Shown: one piece after another, positions 46,398 to 55,248 of the stretch
How positions within the stretch are numbered: position 1 is the first letter of the stretch
Layout: each line of letters begins with the position of its first letter
Origin: an uncultured Bacteroidota bacterium
GTDB lineage: Bacteria > Bacteroidota > Bacteroidia > Flavobacteriales > Flavobacteriaceae
Direction of reading: 5' to 3'
Assembly: GCA_902606525.1 (NCBI GenBank)
Contig: CACLGW010000004.1
Location: 1 to 64,000, forward strand
Length of the DNA: 64,000 nucleotides
Made by a program: the position numbers and the translations under genes
Notes under the pieces: generated by a model
The model's input: the letters and a program-made list of their open reading frames with translations, nothing else
The model's database searches: none
Told to the model about the DNA's origin: nothing

Positions 46398-47306
46398 ATG
46401 AAAAATTTAATACTTTTTGTTATAGTTCTCCTATTAACAGGCTATTGCAATGTCGTAGGACAAACAAACTTACTAAATGCAAAAGTTCCCCAAGAAGTTG
46501 GTCAAAGATATGAGCAGGCTGAAGCAAATAACATTAAGCCTGTAGAATACGGTTATGTTGATGATAGAGATATTCTATGGGCCAAAACAATTTGGGAGGT
46601 AATTGATCTTGATGAAAGAATTAACTTTCCGTATTACTATCCATCTGTCAATAATGGATATTTATCTAGTGATCGTCAATCTTTGTTTAGAGTTCTAATG
46701 GATAATATTCAAGAGGGCAATATTACGGAAGTTTACGAAACAGATTATTTTAATGAAAAGCTTACGTATGACAATTTAAAAGTCAAATTGGAAGATAGAA
46801 AAATAACAGAGGAAGCTAGACAAAAAATTAATTCAGGCGTTATTACGGAAGAAGAGTTGACAGAAGACGACTACGATATTTATATAATCGATTCTTTTAA
46901 AGTTGTTCAATATTTTATTAAGGGGACATGGTATTTTAACAAACGTCTTGGTGAACTTAGATATCGATTACTTGGGATTGCACCTGGCGCACAAGACGTT
47001 TCTACACTCTCAGAAAGTTCTGATGACCCTGATATTCTACCCCTTTTTTGGGTATGGTTTCCAGATGCACGTGAAACTTTAAATAAGCATAGAGTATTTA
47101 ATTCTAAAAACTCTTCAAAGTCTATCACATTTGATATGATGCTCAATTCAAGACGATTCAATTCTATTATTTACAAAGAAGAGAATGTTTACGAAGATCG
47201 CGAGGTCAAAGAATACATATATGAAGACGCTTTACGTCAGTTGATTGAATCTGATAGAATCAAATCTGTTATTCGTGACTTTGAACAAGATATGTGGAAC
47301 AATTAA
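46398..47306 (+). CDS. gldN: Gliding/type IX secretion protein GldN
   Basis: 302 residues with a signal peptide (about 1-21). The body has the GldN pattern VDDRDILWAKTIWEVIDLDERINFPYYYP, here shown in part as DRDILWAKTIWEVIDL, and ends in RDFEQDMWNN. GldN associates with GldK in the periplasmic ring. Last gene of the gld cluster; a strong terminator follows 18 bases after the stop. Confidence 0.97.
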   Translation: MKNLILFVIVLLLTGYCNVVGQTNLLNAKVPQEVGQRYEQAEANNIKPVEYGYVDDRDILWAKTIWEVIDLDERINFPYYYPSVNNGYLSSDRQSLFRVLMDNIQEGNITEVYETDYFNEKLTYDNLKVKLEDRKITEEARQKINSGVITEEELTEDDYDIYIIDSFKVVQYFIKGTWYFNKRLGELRYRLLGIAPGAQDVSTLSESSDDPDILPLFWVWFPDARETLNKHRVFNSKNSSKSITFDMMLNSRRFNSIIYKEENVYEDREVKEYIYEDALRQLIESDRIKSVIRDFEQDMWNN

Positions 47307-47324
47307 ACCTTAATAAGTTAAATT

Positions 47325-47357
47325 AAAGCGCTATTGGAAACAATAGCGCTTTTTTTA
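47325..47357 (+). terminator. Intrinsic terminator after gldN
   Basis: A perfect 12-bp stem (AAAGCGCTATTG with CAATAGCGCTTT) closed by a GAAA tetraloop and followed by a T-run. It should end the topA/gldKLMN transcripts. Confidence 0.95.
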
Positions 47358-47373
47358 TGATATTTTTATAGAG

Positions 47374-47475
47374 ATGAAACAAACAATTATTCTAGGTTTA
47401 GGTTTTAGAAGAAAAAAAGAATTGTTATTGGAAATAGCGATAGATCAATTTGAAACTTATTTTAGTAATCCATAA
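47374..47475 (+). CDS. Possible 33-residue small protein
   Basis: ATG at 47374 to TAA at 47475 encodes MKQTIILGLGFRRKKELLLE and 13 more residues ending FSNP. A hydrophobic start followed by basic residues and an amphipathic helix is plausible for a small membrane-associated peptide. It lies between the gldN terminator and the ABC-F gene, 9 bases before the latter, so it could also be a leader peptide for it. ABC-F genes often have regulatory leaders. No homologue is recognised; chance is quite possible. Confidence 0.3.
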   Translation: MKQTIILGLGFRRKKELLLEIAIDQFETYFSNP

Positions 47476-47484
47476 TAAAACAGG

Positions 47485-49386
47485 ATGTTTAATGCCCATA
47501 AAATTACAGTAAGATTTGGAGGAGAAACTCTTTTTGATGAAATCTGCTTTCGTTTAGCAAAAGGGGATCTTATAGGTTTAATAGGAAAAAATGGAGTTGG
47601 TAAATCAACATTGTTAAAGCTAATGACACTTGAGAATCAGCCTTCATCGGGGAGTTTTGCACTTGAAAAAAATTGTAAAATTGGTTATTTGCCTCAAGAC
47701 ATTGATTTTGAGAATGGCCGGTCAGTTTTAGAAGAGGCTTATCTAGCTTTTGATAATATCAAAAAAGTAGAGGCAAGACAGGAGGAAATTCACAAAATTA
47801 TGGAGCAAACTCAAGACTTCGAGAGTCAATCTTACATCGACATATTGGAAGAGTTAAATGAATTAAACGATCACTTTGAAATGATTGGCGGTTACCAATA
47901 TCAGTCACAAACAGAAAAAGTACTCTTGGGACTTGGTTTTACAATTAATGATTTAAATGCCTCAACAGATACTTTTTCTGGAGGATGGAGAATGCGAATT
48001 GAATTAGCAAAAATTCTCTTAAAAAAAAACGATATTCTTTTACTTGACGAACCAACTAATCACTTAGATATTGAATCTATCATATGGCTAGAGCAATTCC
48101 TTAAAAAATTTAAAGGAGCATTACTTATGGTCTCGCACGACAGAATGTTTCTCGATCAAGTAACAAACAGGACTATAGAAATTTTTAATCAACGCATTTT
48201 CGATTTTAAAAAACCATATTCAGATTACATGAAACTTCGTCAAGAGCTCATAGGACAACAGCAAGCAGCTCAAAAAAACCAAGAAAAATATATTCAACAA
48301 ACAGAAAAACTTATTGAACGTTTTCGTGCTAAGGCATCAAAAGCAAGTATGGCTCAATCACTTATAAAAAAACTGGATAAGATTGATCGAATAGAGGTTG
48401 ACCCTGAGGAGAATAAAAAAATAAAATTCGAATTTTCTATTTCACACCGACCTGGGAAAATAATTTTAGAAGCTCAAGACATATCAAAATCTTTCGAAGA
48501 TAAAAATGTATTAAATTCTGTAAATATAAATATTGAAAGAGGAGAAAAGATCGCTTTTGTAGGACAGAATGGTCAAGGAAAGTCTACCCTTGCAAAAATA
48601 TTAGTTGGCGAACTTGAAAGTGATGGAAAAGTGCGTTTGGGTCATAATGTTAAAATTGGCTATTTCGCTCAAAATCAATCAACTTATTTAAATGGTAAAA
48701 AAACAGTGCTTGAATCTGCAGAAGATTCTGCAACTCCAGAAAACAGAACTAAGGTTCGAGATCTATTAGGAGCATTTCTTTTCCCGGGAGATACTGTGGA
48801 TAAAAAGGTTCATGTCCTTTCAGGCGGAGAGCGTAGTCGTTTAGCTCTATGTAAATTATTACTACAGCCTTTTAATGTTCTTGTTATGGATGAGCCAACA
48901 AATCATTTAGATATTACTTCTAAGAATGTACTGAAGGTAGCGCTTAAAAAGTTTAAAGGAACTTTAGTTTTAGTTTCACATGATAGAGATTTTGCACAAG
49001 GGCTGTGTGAAAAAGTAGTTTCATTTAAAGAGGGTAAAGTAAAAACTTTTTTAGGAGACATAAACTCATATCTAGAAGATCAAAAAATGTCTTCTTTAAA
49101 GGAATTGGAAAAAAAGAGTAAAGCCCAACAAAAAAATGTGACAAAAGAAAAGGAAAACTCTTATCAAAAGCAAAAAGAAATAAGAGGGAATAAACAAAAA
49201 ATAAATAAACTAGAGCGACAAATTTCAAATTTGGAAAGTCAAATAAATAAAATAGATTTCGATCTTGAAGTAGATTATGAAACTACAATTAGACAACCTA
49301 ATTTTTTTGATATCTACCAAGCTAAAAAAAAGGATTTAGAAAATTTGATGGAAAGATGGGAAAAACTCCAGATCTTTTTGGATTAA
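47485..49386 (+). CDS. ABC-F family ATPase
   Basis: 633 residues with two soluble ABC domains: Walker A GKNGVGKSTL (about 35) and GQNGQGKSTL (about 360), signatures FSGGWRMR and LSGGERSR, and two LLDEPTNHLD/VMDEPTNHLD Walker B motifs. The linker between domains (about 235-310) is Gln/Lys-rich, and a C-terminal coiled coil (about 535-630) resembles Uup. ABC-F proteins bind the ribosomal E site and rescue or regulate translation. Whether this is Uup, EttA or a drug-protection type is not decided. Confidence 0.93.
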   Translation: MFNAHKITVRFGGETLFDEICFRLAKGDLIGLIGKNGVGKSTLLKLMTLENQPSSGSFALEKNCKIGYLPQDIDFENGRSVLEEAYLAFDNIKKVEARQEEIHKIMEQTQDFESQSYIDILEELNELNDHFEMIGGYQYQSQTEKVLLGLGFTINDLNASTDTFSGGWRMRIELAKILLKKNDILLLDEPTNHLDIESIIWLEQFLKKFKGALLMVSHDRMFLDQVTNRTIEIFNQRIFDFKKPYSDYMKLRQELIGQQQAAQKNQEKYIQQTEKLIERFRAKASKASMAQSLIKKLDKIDRIEVDPEENKKIKFEFSISHRPGKIILEAQDISKSFEDKNVLNSVNINIERGEKIAFVGQNGQGKSTLAKILVGELESDGKVRLGHNVKIGYFAQNQSTYLNGKKTVLESAEDSATPENRTKVRDLLGAFLFPGDTVDKKVHVLSGGERSRLALCKLLLQPFNVLVMDEPTNHLDITSKNVLKVALKKFKGTLVLVSHDRDFAQGLCEKVVSFKEGKVKTFLGDINSYLEDQKMSSLKELEKKSKAQQKNVTKEKENSYQKQKEIRGNKQKINKLERQISNLESQINKIDFDLEVDYETTIRQPNFFDIYQAKKKDLENLMERWEKLQIFLD

Positions 49387-49393
49387 AATTAAT

Positions 49394-50344
49394 TTAACTT
49401 TTTACAAGCTCTTTTACACTTTGTAAATAGCGTTCTGCGTCAAGTGCAGCCATACAGCCTGTTCCAGCAGCCGTAACTGCCTGACGATATTCCTTGTCTT
49501 GTACATCCCCAGAAGCAAAAACCCCAGGAAGGTTTGTTTGTGTCGTTTTTCCTTTTGTGATTAGGTATCCTCCATCATCCATTTCTAATTGCTCTTTGAA
49601 GATATCAGTGTTAGGCTTATGGCCAATTGCAATAAATAATCCAGTTATGGAAATTTCTTCTGTAAATCCAGATTTATTATTTTTCATACGGAGTCCTTCA
49701 ACAACTTGCTCTCCGAGGACTTCATCAATTTCAGTATTGTATCTGAGATCAATATTTTTTGTTTTGGTTACACGATGTTGCATAGCTTTAGATGCACGCA
49801 TCTTGTCTTTTCTTACTAGCATAGTTACTTTTGAGCAAATTTTAGCAAGGTAGGTTGCTTCCTCAGCAGCAGTATCACCCCCTCCAACTATTGCAACATG
49901 TTGCCCTTTGTAAAAAAACCCATCACAAATAGCACAAGCTGAAACTCCACCACCTCGCAAGCGTTGCTCACTCGGTAAACCTAGATATTTTGCTGTAGCA
50001 CCCGTACTAATAATGATGCTCAATGCTTGCAATTCGGATCCATCTTCCGTAAACGCTTTATGAACTCCTCCAGATTCAGATGAAAATTCCACTTTATTAA
50101 TAAAACCTACTCTAACATCAGTTCCAAACCGTTCGGCTTGTTGCTGCAAATCAATCATCATAGTTGGCCCGTCAATACCTTCGGGATATCCTGGAAAATT
50201 ATCTACTTCAGTTGTAGTTGTAAGTTGGCCACCAGGCTCCATTCCTGTATAAAGCACAGGATCTAAGTCTGCACGAGCAGCATAAATTGCAGCAGTGTAA
50301 CCCGCTGGGCCACTTCCAATAATTAAAGTTTTGAGTATTTTCAT
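49394..50344 (-). CDS. trxB: Thioredoxin reductase
   Basis: 316 residues. FAD-binding GSGPAGYTAAIYAARA at the N-terminus, redox motif CAICDG near 135, NADPH-binding GGGDTAAEEATYL, and C-terminal GVFASGDVQD. It reduces thioredoxin with NADPH. The exported thioredoxin at 11326 and the methionine sulfoxide reductase at 24599 could be within its network, although the former is outside the cytoplasm. It converges on the ABC-F gene with a 7-base gap. Confidence 0.97.
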   Translation of the reverse strand: MKILKTLIIGSGPAGYTAAIYAARADLDPVLYTGMEPGGQLTTTTEVDNFPGYPEGIDGPTMMIDLQQQAERFGTDVRVGFINKVEFSSESGGVHKAFTEDGSELQALSIIISTGATAKYLGLPSEQRLRGGGVSACAICDGFFYKGQHVAIVGGGDTAAEEATYLAKICSKVTMLVRKDKMRASKAMQHRVTKTKNIDLRYNTEIDEVLGEQVVEGLRMKNNKSGFTEEISITGLFIAIGHKPNTDIFKEQLEMDDGGYLITKGKTTQTNLPGVFASGDVQDKEYRQAVTAAGTGCMAALDAERYLQSVKELVKS

Positions 50345-50360
50345 CTTCTACTATTTTATT

Positions 50361-50368
50361 CAAATGTA
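50361..50368 (-). promoter_or_regulatory. Candidate -7 box for trxB
   Basis: Minus strand reads TACATTTG, an exact TAnnTTTG match, 16 bases before the trxB ATG. The expected leader is about 10 bases. No -33 TTG is evident. Confidence 0.45.
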
Positions 50369-50424
50369 AACCATATCTTTTAGTTGTATCTTCGTTTTAT
50401 ATTGGATTTATCAATAATTTATCA

Positions 50425-51168
50425 ATGTTGTTTATTAAAACTTTTTTTCCTCTTTTCCTATTTTTCACAATTTCTTGTTCTAATGATAAAAAGATTTCTT
50501 CAAATGATATTATAGAAAAATCTATATCAGTTTATGGCTGGGATCAAAAAGCATATTCAATTGTATTTGATTTTAGAGAGCATCAATACAAATTGATTAG
50601 AAAACCATTGTTTTATTCTTATCAACGCTCAAAAGTTAAAAATGGTAAATCTGTTTTAGACGTTATGACTTCAAAAAACCAATTACAACGTTACCAAGAT
50701 AACATTCCAATTAAGCTTAAAGACAGTATTAAAAATTTATATTCTAACTCATTGAATTCAGTAATGTATTTTTTTCAACTCCCTGGTCCACTGAAAGATA
50801 ATGCGGTAGTTTCTGAATTTATAGGTACAACTAAAATTCTAGATAAAAATTATTGGACTTTACGAGTTGGTTTTAAGAAATTTGAGGGAGGAAAAGATTT
50901 TCAAGATGAATACCGTTATTGGATAGATCAAGATAATTACCAAATTACTTTCTTTGCATATAATTATTTAACTGATGGAGGTGGAGTTCGTTTCAGAGAA
51001 GCAAAAAATATTAGAAAAATAAATGGATTTTTGTTTCAAGATTATAATAATTATAAGCCGAAAAATAAAGCCACTGAGCTAGATAGTCTTCCAAAACTAT
51101 ATGAAAAAGACTCTCTTTTATTAGTATCTGAAATCAAAAATAAAAATATTAAGGTTGAAATTCTTTAA
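50425..51168 (+). CDS. DUF6503-type lipoprotein
   Basis: 247 residues. A lipoprotein signal ends at Cys18 (FFTISCSND). The body is beta-rich, like LolA/RseB-type lipid-binding folds: KAYSIVFDFREHQYKLIRK near the start and FQDEYRYWIDQDNYQITFF in the second half. I assign it to the DUF6503 group by pattern; the function of that group is unknown. It is divergent from trxB and stands alone. Confidence 0.65.
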   Translation: MLFIKTFFPLFLFFTISCSNDKKISSNDIIEKSISVYGWDQKAYSIVFDFREHQYKLIRKPLFYSYQRSKVKNGKSVLDVMTSKNQLQRYQDNIPIKLKDSIKNLYSNSLNSVMYFFQLPGPLKDNAVVSEFIGTTKILDKNYWTLRVGFKKFEGGKDFQDEYRYWIDQDNYQITFFAYNYLTDGGGVRFREAKNIRKINGFLFQDYNNYKPKNKATELDSLPKLYEKDSLLLVSEIKNKNIKVEIL

Positions 51169-51221
51169 AAGTTGTTTTTATAATATTATTCATAACAAAA
51201 CATAATTTTCTAATAATTTTG

Positions 51222-53027
51222 TTACTTGGAATTCAGCTTTTTAACTATAAAAGATTTGGAATCATTAGTACTCTCAAAGACCCTATCATTAGGAATTAGT
51301 TTTTCAAGAATTCCTATCTTTTTCATTAATAGCTTTGGTTGTGATTGTATTCCTGCTAAAAGAACAGTAATATTTTCTTTATTTAAATCTAAAATAACAT
51401 CTTCAAGAGCAAACAGCCCAGATTGATCAATATAGGGTACATTTTTCATGTCTATTATTATAATACTAGCTGTTTTTGGAATTTGATTTGCAATGCTCAC
51501 AAATTCGGAAGTGAAACCAAAAAATAGGGGTCCATCAAGATGTTTTATATATACATTTTCACTTGATTGTTTTTTACCACCTTCTTTTTCAGAAAAAGGT
51601 GCAATTTTCGAATTTTCTTTTGATAGGTCACCCATTTTTTTCATAAAGAATAGACATGCGAGGAGTAAGCCAATTCCAACTGCATAAACTAAATTCCAAA
51701 AAACTGATAGTAAAAGCACAACAGACATAATCACTATCTCAGTAATTGGGACTTTGGAAAGAACATTTAACCCTTTGTAATCCATTACTCCTATTCCTAC
51801 AGTGACTAAAATTCCTGCTAAAACTGCAGCTGGTATTTTAGAAGCCAATGGACTTAGAACTAAAAGTATAAGTAGCAAAACCATCCCAGCAATCATACCC
51901 GATAACTTGGTTTTCCCACCAGATTGAATATTTACTACTGTACGAATTGTTGCTCCAGCTCCTGGAAGACCTCCAAAGATCGCGCCTATTGAGTTACCAA
52001 TCCCTTGACCAATTAATTCCTTATTAGGAAGATGCCTAGTTTTAGTTAGGTTATCTGCAACGACAGAAGTTAGCAAAGAGTCAATTGCACCTAAAAGAGA
52101 AAGGGTTAGTGCTGTAAATATATATGGAAAAATCCCTAGAAAATCAAAATCCGTAAATAGACTCCATTGAATTTTTGGAAATCCATTAGGAATTTGTTGA
52201 ATAGAAATATAATCAATATCAAATCCAATCGCGACACCAGAGACTACAATAAGGGCTACCAAAGTACTTGGTACCGCGGTAGTGATTCTTTTAAATCCAT
52301 ATATTATAAAAATTGTTGCAAATGCCAAAACAACCTCAATCCAATTTATAAAACCAATAGCTCTTGGAATAGCTTTGATTGTTCCTATAACGCCTGAAGA
52401 GTTATTTTTTGCTAAATTTTCGGCTTCTTCTCTTATTTCAGATTCATTGATTTTATTTGCCCTTTCGATCGCTTGTTCAAAATCTTCAATTATAAGAGTA
52501 CCATCTTTTGTTTCGTCATCTAAAATTTTTTGTACGAGACTTTGCTCAGCCGCAGGTCTGTATGACTCTACAAGAGCATCATCTTTTTTAGCATCGTAAC
52601 CAATTAATGGTAAAATTTGAGTTATTAAAATTATGACCCCTATAGCAGTCATAAAACCTGATACTACTGGATAAGGGATGTACTTAATATATTTTCCGAG
52701 TCCTAAAATTCCAAGACCGATTTGAAAAATACCACTTAAAAGAAAAACTGCTAATATATAAGGTAATGCTTTTTCAACAGAACCATTATGAACTCCAATT
52801 ATAGTTGCTATAACAACCATACTTACTGCTGTCATTGGTGCAGTTGGACCTGAAATTTGAGTTGCTGTACCACCAAATAAAGCCGCGAAAAAACTTAAAA
52901 AAATTGCACCATAAAGTCCTGCACTTGGTCCAAGGCCTGAGCTTACACCAAATGCCAATGCAAGTGGTAATGCAACGATTCCAGCGGTTAACCCTCCTAA
53001 AACGTCTCCTTTAATATTTTTAAACAT
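51222..53027 (-). CDS. SulP family anion transporter with long internal insert (second copy)
   Basis: 601 residues. The membrane domain starts GDVLGGLTAGIVALPLALAF and includes GQGIGNSIGAIFGGLPGAGATIRTVVN at the substrate site (read in parts); a STAS domain (about 480-595) follows. Between helices, residues 145-212 form a charged, largely helical insert not present in the first SulP copy at 36935. The opening and substrate-site motifs resemble bicarbonate-type SulP proteins such as BicA more than the first copy. Stands alone, divergent from the NagB fusion. Confidence 0.88.
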   Translation of the reverse strand: MFKNIKGDVLGGLTAGIVALPLALAFGVSSGLGPSAGLYGAIFLSFFAALFGGTATQISGPTAPMTAVSMVVIATIIGVHNGSVEKALPYILAVFLLSGIFQIGLGILGLGKYIKYIPYPVVSGFMTAIGVIILITQILPLIGYDAKKDDALVESYRPAAEQSLVQKILDDETKDGTLIIEDFEQAIERANKINESEIREEAENLAKNNSSGVIGTIKAIPRAIGFINWIEVVLAFATIFIIYGFKRITTAVPSTLVALIVVSGVAIGFDIDYISIQQIPNGFPKIQWSLFTDFDFLGIFPYIFTALTLSLLGAIDSLLTSVVADNLTKTRHLPNKELIGQGIGNSIGAIFGGLPGAGATIRTVVNIQSGGKTKLSGMIAGMVLLLILLVLSPLASKIPAAVLAGILVTVGIGVMDYKGLNVLSKVPITEIVIMSVVLLLSVFWNLVYAVGIGLLLACLFFMKKMGDLSKENSKIAPFSEKEGGKKQSSENVYIKHLDGPLFFGFTSEFVSIANQIPKTASIIIIDMKNVPYIDQSGLFALEDVILDLNKENITVLLAGIQSQPKLLMKKIGILEKLIPNDRVFESTNDSKSFIVKKLNSK

Positions 53028-53083
53028 TTTTAAATCTCAAAAAATTTTTTTATTTAATTTCCAAAAATTAAAATTAATAAAAC

Positions 53084-53107
53084 AAAATATTAATAGACTA
53101 ATATTTT
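53084..53107. other. AT-rich inverted repeat between SulP and NagB/PIG-L genes
   Basis: AAAATATTA and TAATATTTT are perfect 9-bp arms around ATAGAC. The site lies in a divergent promoter region and could be an operator. The base composition makes chance likely. Confidence 0.3.
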
Positions 53108-53153
53108 TTAAAAAATAGATTTGATATAGACCAAAAAAATTAAAAAATTAAAC

Positions 53154-53180
53154 TTGTGTTATAAAGAAAGCGTAAATTTG
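53154..53180 (+). promoter_or_regulatory. Promoter for the NagB/PIG-L gene
   Basis: TTG at 53154, a 16-base spacer, and TAAATTTG at 53173-53180. The first TTG codon of the open frame is thus likely a -33 element, and translation should begin downstream at 53199 or 53202. Confidence 0.5.
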
Positions 53181-53198
53181 AATTTGCAAAAAAATTTA

Positions 53199-55136
53199 AT
53201 GATGGTAGTAGATCAAGCAAAAGTTAATCTTCTTGACTATAAAGCACCTGGAAGCTTTGAGGAGACCAGATATGAAAAATTACACAACGTAATTTTAGAT
53301 AGTTCAGCAAAAGGTTCTATTGCAATAGCGCATTTTATCGCAGATTTGATTATACAGAAGCAGAAAAAAAAACAGAATTGTATTTTAGGCCTTGCCACTG
53401 GTTCAAGTCCGTTGAGTGTTTATAAAGAACTTGTTCGTCTTCATAAAGAAGAAGGGTTGAGTTTCAAAAATGTAATTTCTTTCAATCTTGACGAATATTA
53501 CCCTATAGATAGAAATAATATTGAAAGTTACTTCAATTTTATGCATCAAAATTTATTCAATTTAGTAGATATCAAACCAAAAAATATTAACATTCCAAAT
53601 GGAGAGGTAAATCCTGATAAATTGAGAGCTTCATGTATTTTATATGAAAAGAAAATAAAGAAATTAGGTGGAATTGATTTACAAATATTAGGGATTGGCA
53701 GAACAGGGCATATTGGATTTAACGAACCTGGATCACATTTAAATTCTCAAACTAGGACAATAACTCTTGATTATTTGACTCGATTTGATGCAAGATCTGC
53801 ATTTCGAGGTATTGAGAATGTTCCTCGTAAAGCCATTACAATGGGAATTAAATCCATTCTTAATGCTAAGAAAATTATTTTAATGGCGTGGGGGACAAGT
53901 AAAGCTGATATCATTCAAAAAGCAATAGAAGGGAATGTTTCTGATAAAATACCTACAACGTACTTGCAGTATCATAAAAATACAACCTTAGTTCTTGACG
54001 AGGAGGCAGCGTCTGAGCTGACAAGAATCAAATCCCCATGGCTAGTTAGTAGTTGTAAATGGAATATTGCGAATCGATCAAAGGCAATTGTTTGGCTTTG
54101 TAAAAAAACAAAAAAATCAATCTTAAAATTAACCGATGAAGATTATAATCAAAACGGTATGTCCGATTTACTAGCACTTCATGGGCCTTCATATGATTTA
54201 AATATTGAGATGTTTAATCGTATGCAACATTCAATTTCTGGCTGGCCAGGTGGAAAGCCAAACTCAGATGATACTAATAGACCAGAACGTAAATTCCCAG
54301 AAAAAAAGCGAATCATAATTTTTAGTCCCCATCCAGATGACGATGTAATCTCAATGGGTGGAACTTTTGATCGTTTAGTCTCGCAAGGACACGAGGTTCA
54401 TATAGCCTATCAGACGTCAGGGAATATAGCTGTCTCGGATCAAGATGCTTTAAAGTATTTAGAAGTGACTTCCGATTTGATGGGTGATGACCTAAAGCAT
54501 GTTACGAATAAATTAAAAAAATCATTAAAAAGTTTAAATTCTCAAAAACCTGCGCCTAGAGATGTTTGCAATTTAAAAGGCAGCATTAGAAAGCGTGAGT
54601 CACTTGCATCTGCAAGATATCTGGGAATTTCAGATGGACAAGTTCATTTCATGAACCTCCCATTTTACGAAACTGGAACAATTGCCAAAAACCCAATTTC
54701 AGATAAGGATATAAGTCAAACAGTATCCCTAATCGAATCGATCAAGCCACACCAAATTTATGCAGCAGGTGATTTGGCTGACCCACATGGAACCCATGAG
54801 GTGTGTTTGGACATTATAATTAAGTCTTTAAAGAAACTCAAACCCAAAGCTTTTATGAAAGATTGCTGGGTCTGGCTATATCGAGGAGCTTGGCATGAAT
54901 GGGATATTCATGAAATTGAAATGGCAGTTCCAATGAGCCCCGACCAAGTTTTAAGAAAAAGAAAAGCAATATTTTATCATCAGACTCAAAAAGATGGTGT
55001 TATGTTTCAAGGGAATGATCATCGTGAATTTTGGATTCGAGCTGAAGAACGTAATGCTCATACTGCTATGGAATATAGAACTTTGGGATTAGCAGATTAT
55101 GCTGCCATGGAAGCATTTAAAAGATATTTCTATTAA
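53199..55136 (+). CDS. Glucosamine-6-phosphate deaminase fused to PIG-L-type deacetylase
   Basis: 645 residues from the ATG at 53199 (a second ATG follows directly). The N-terminal half is NagB: GLATGSSPLSVYKELVRLH, NLDEYYPID and GIGRTGHIGFNEPGS. The C-terminal half (from about 375) is a PIG-L/LmbE deacetylase with SPHPDDDVISMGGTF as its zinc motif and DPHGTHE later. NagB converts glucosamine-6-phosphate to fructose-6-phosphate and ammonia; PIG-L enzymes deacetylate N-acetylglucosamine derivatives. Such fusions occur in Bacteroidota and could process amino sugars from chitin or peptidoglycan. Confidence 0.92.
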   Translation: MMVVDQAKVNLLDYKAPGSFEETRYEKLHNVILDSSAKGSIAIAHFIADLIIQKQKKKQNCILGLATGSSPLSVYKELVRLHKEEGLSFKNVISFNLDEYYPIDRNNIESYFNFMHQNLFNLVDIKPKNINIPNGEVNPDKLRASCILYEKKIKKLGGIDLQILGIGRTGHIGFNEPGSHLNSQTRTITLDYLTRFDARSAFRGIENVPRKAITMGIKSILNAKKIILMAWGTSKADIIQKAIEGNVSDKIPTTYLQYHKNTTLVLDEEAASELTRIKSPWLVSSCKWNIANRSKAIVWLCKKTKKSILKLTDEDYNQNGMSDLLALHGPSYDLNIEMFNRMQHSISGWPGGKPNSDDTNRPERKFPEKKRIIIFSPHPDDDVISMGGTFDRLVSQGHEVHIAYQTSGNIAVSDQDALKYLEVTSDLMGDDLKHVTNKLKKSLKSLNSQKPAPRDVCNLKGSIRKRESLASARYLGISDGQVHFMNLPFYETGTIAKNPISDKDISQTVSLIESIKPHQIYAAGDLADPHGTHEVCLDIIIKSLKKLKPKAFMKDCWVWLYRGAWHEWDIHEIEMAVPMSPDQVLRKRKAIFYHQTQKDGVMFQGNDHREFWIRAEERNAHTAMEYRTLGLADYAAMEAFKRYFY

Positions 55137-55248
55137 TTTCTTAAAGTTTATTGAGTATTTGGAATTTAAATTCTAATTCACGAATTCTTATATAAAAAAC
55201 CCTTATTTCACTATGTTTTATTCGTACTTTAGGTATAAATATATACCT

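Noticed and set aside
52167-52599. Two open frames antisense to the second SulP gene
   Set aside because: Asn/Tyr/Lys- or Ile/Ala-rich shadow translations opposite membrane helices and the insert.
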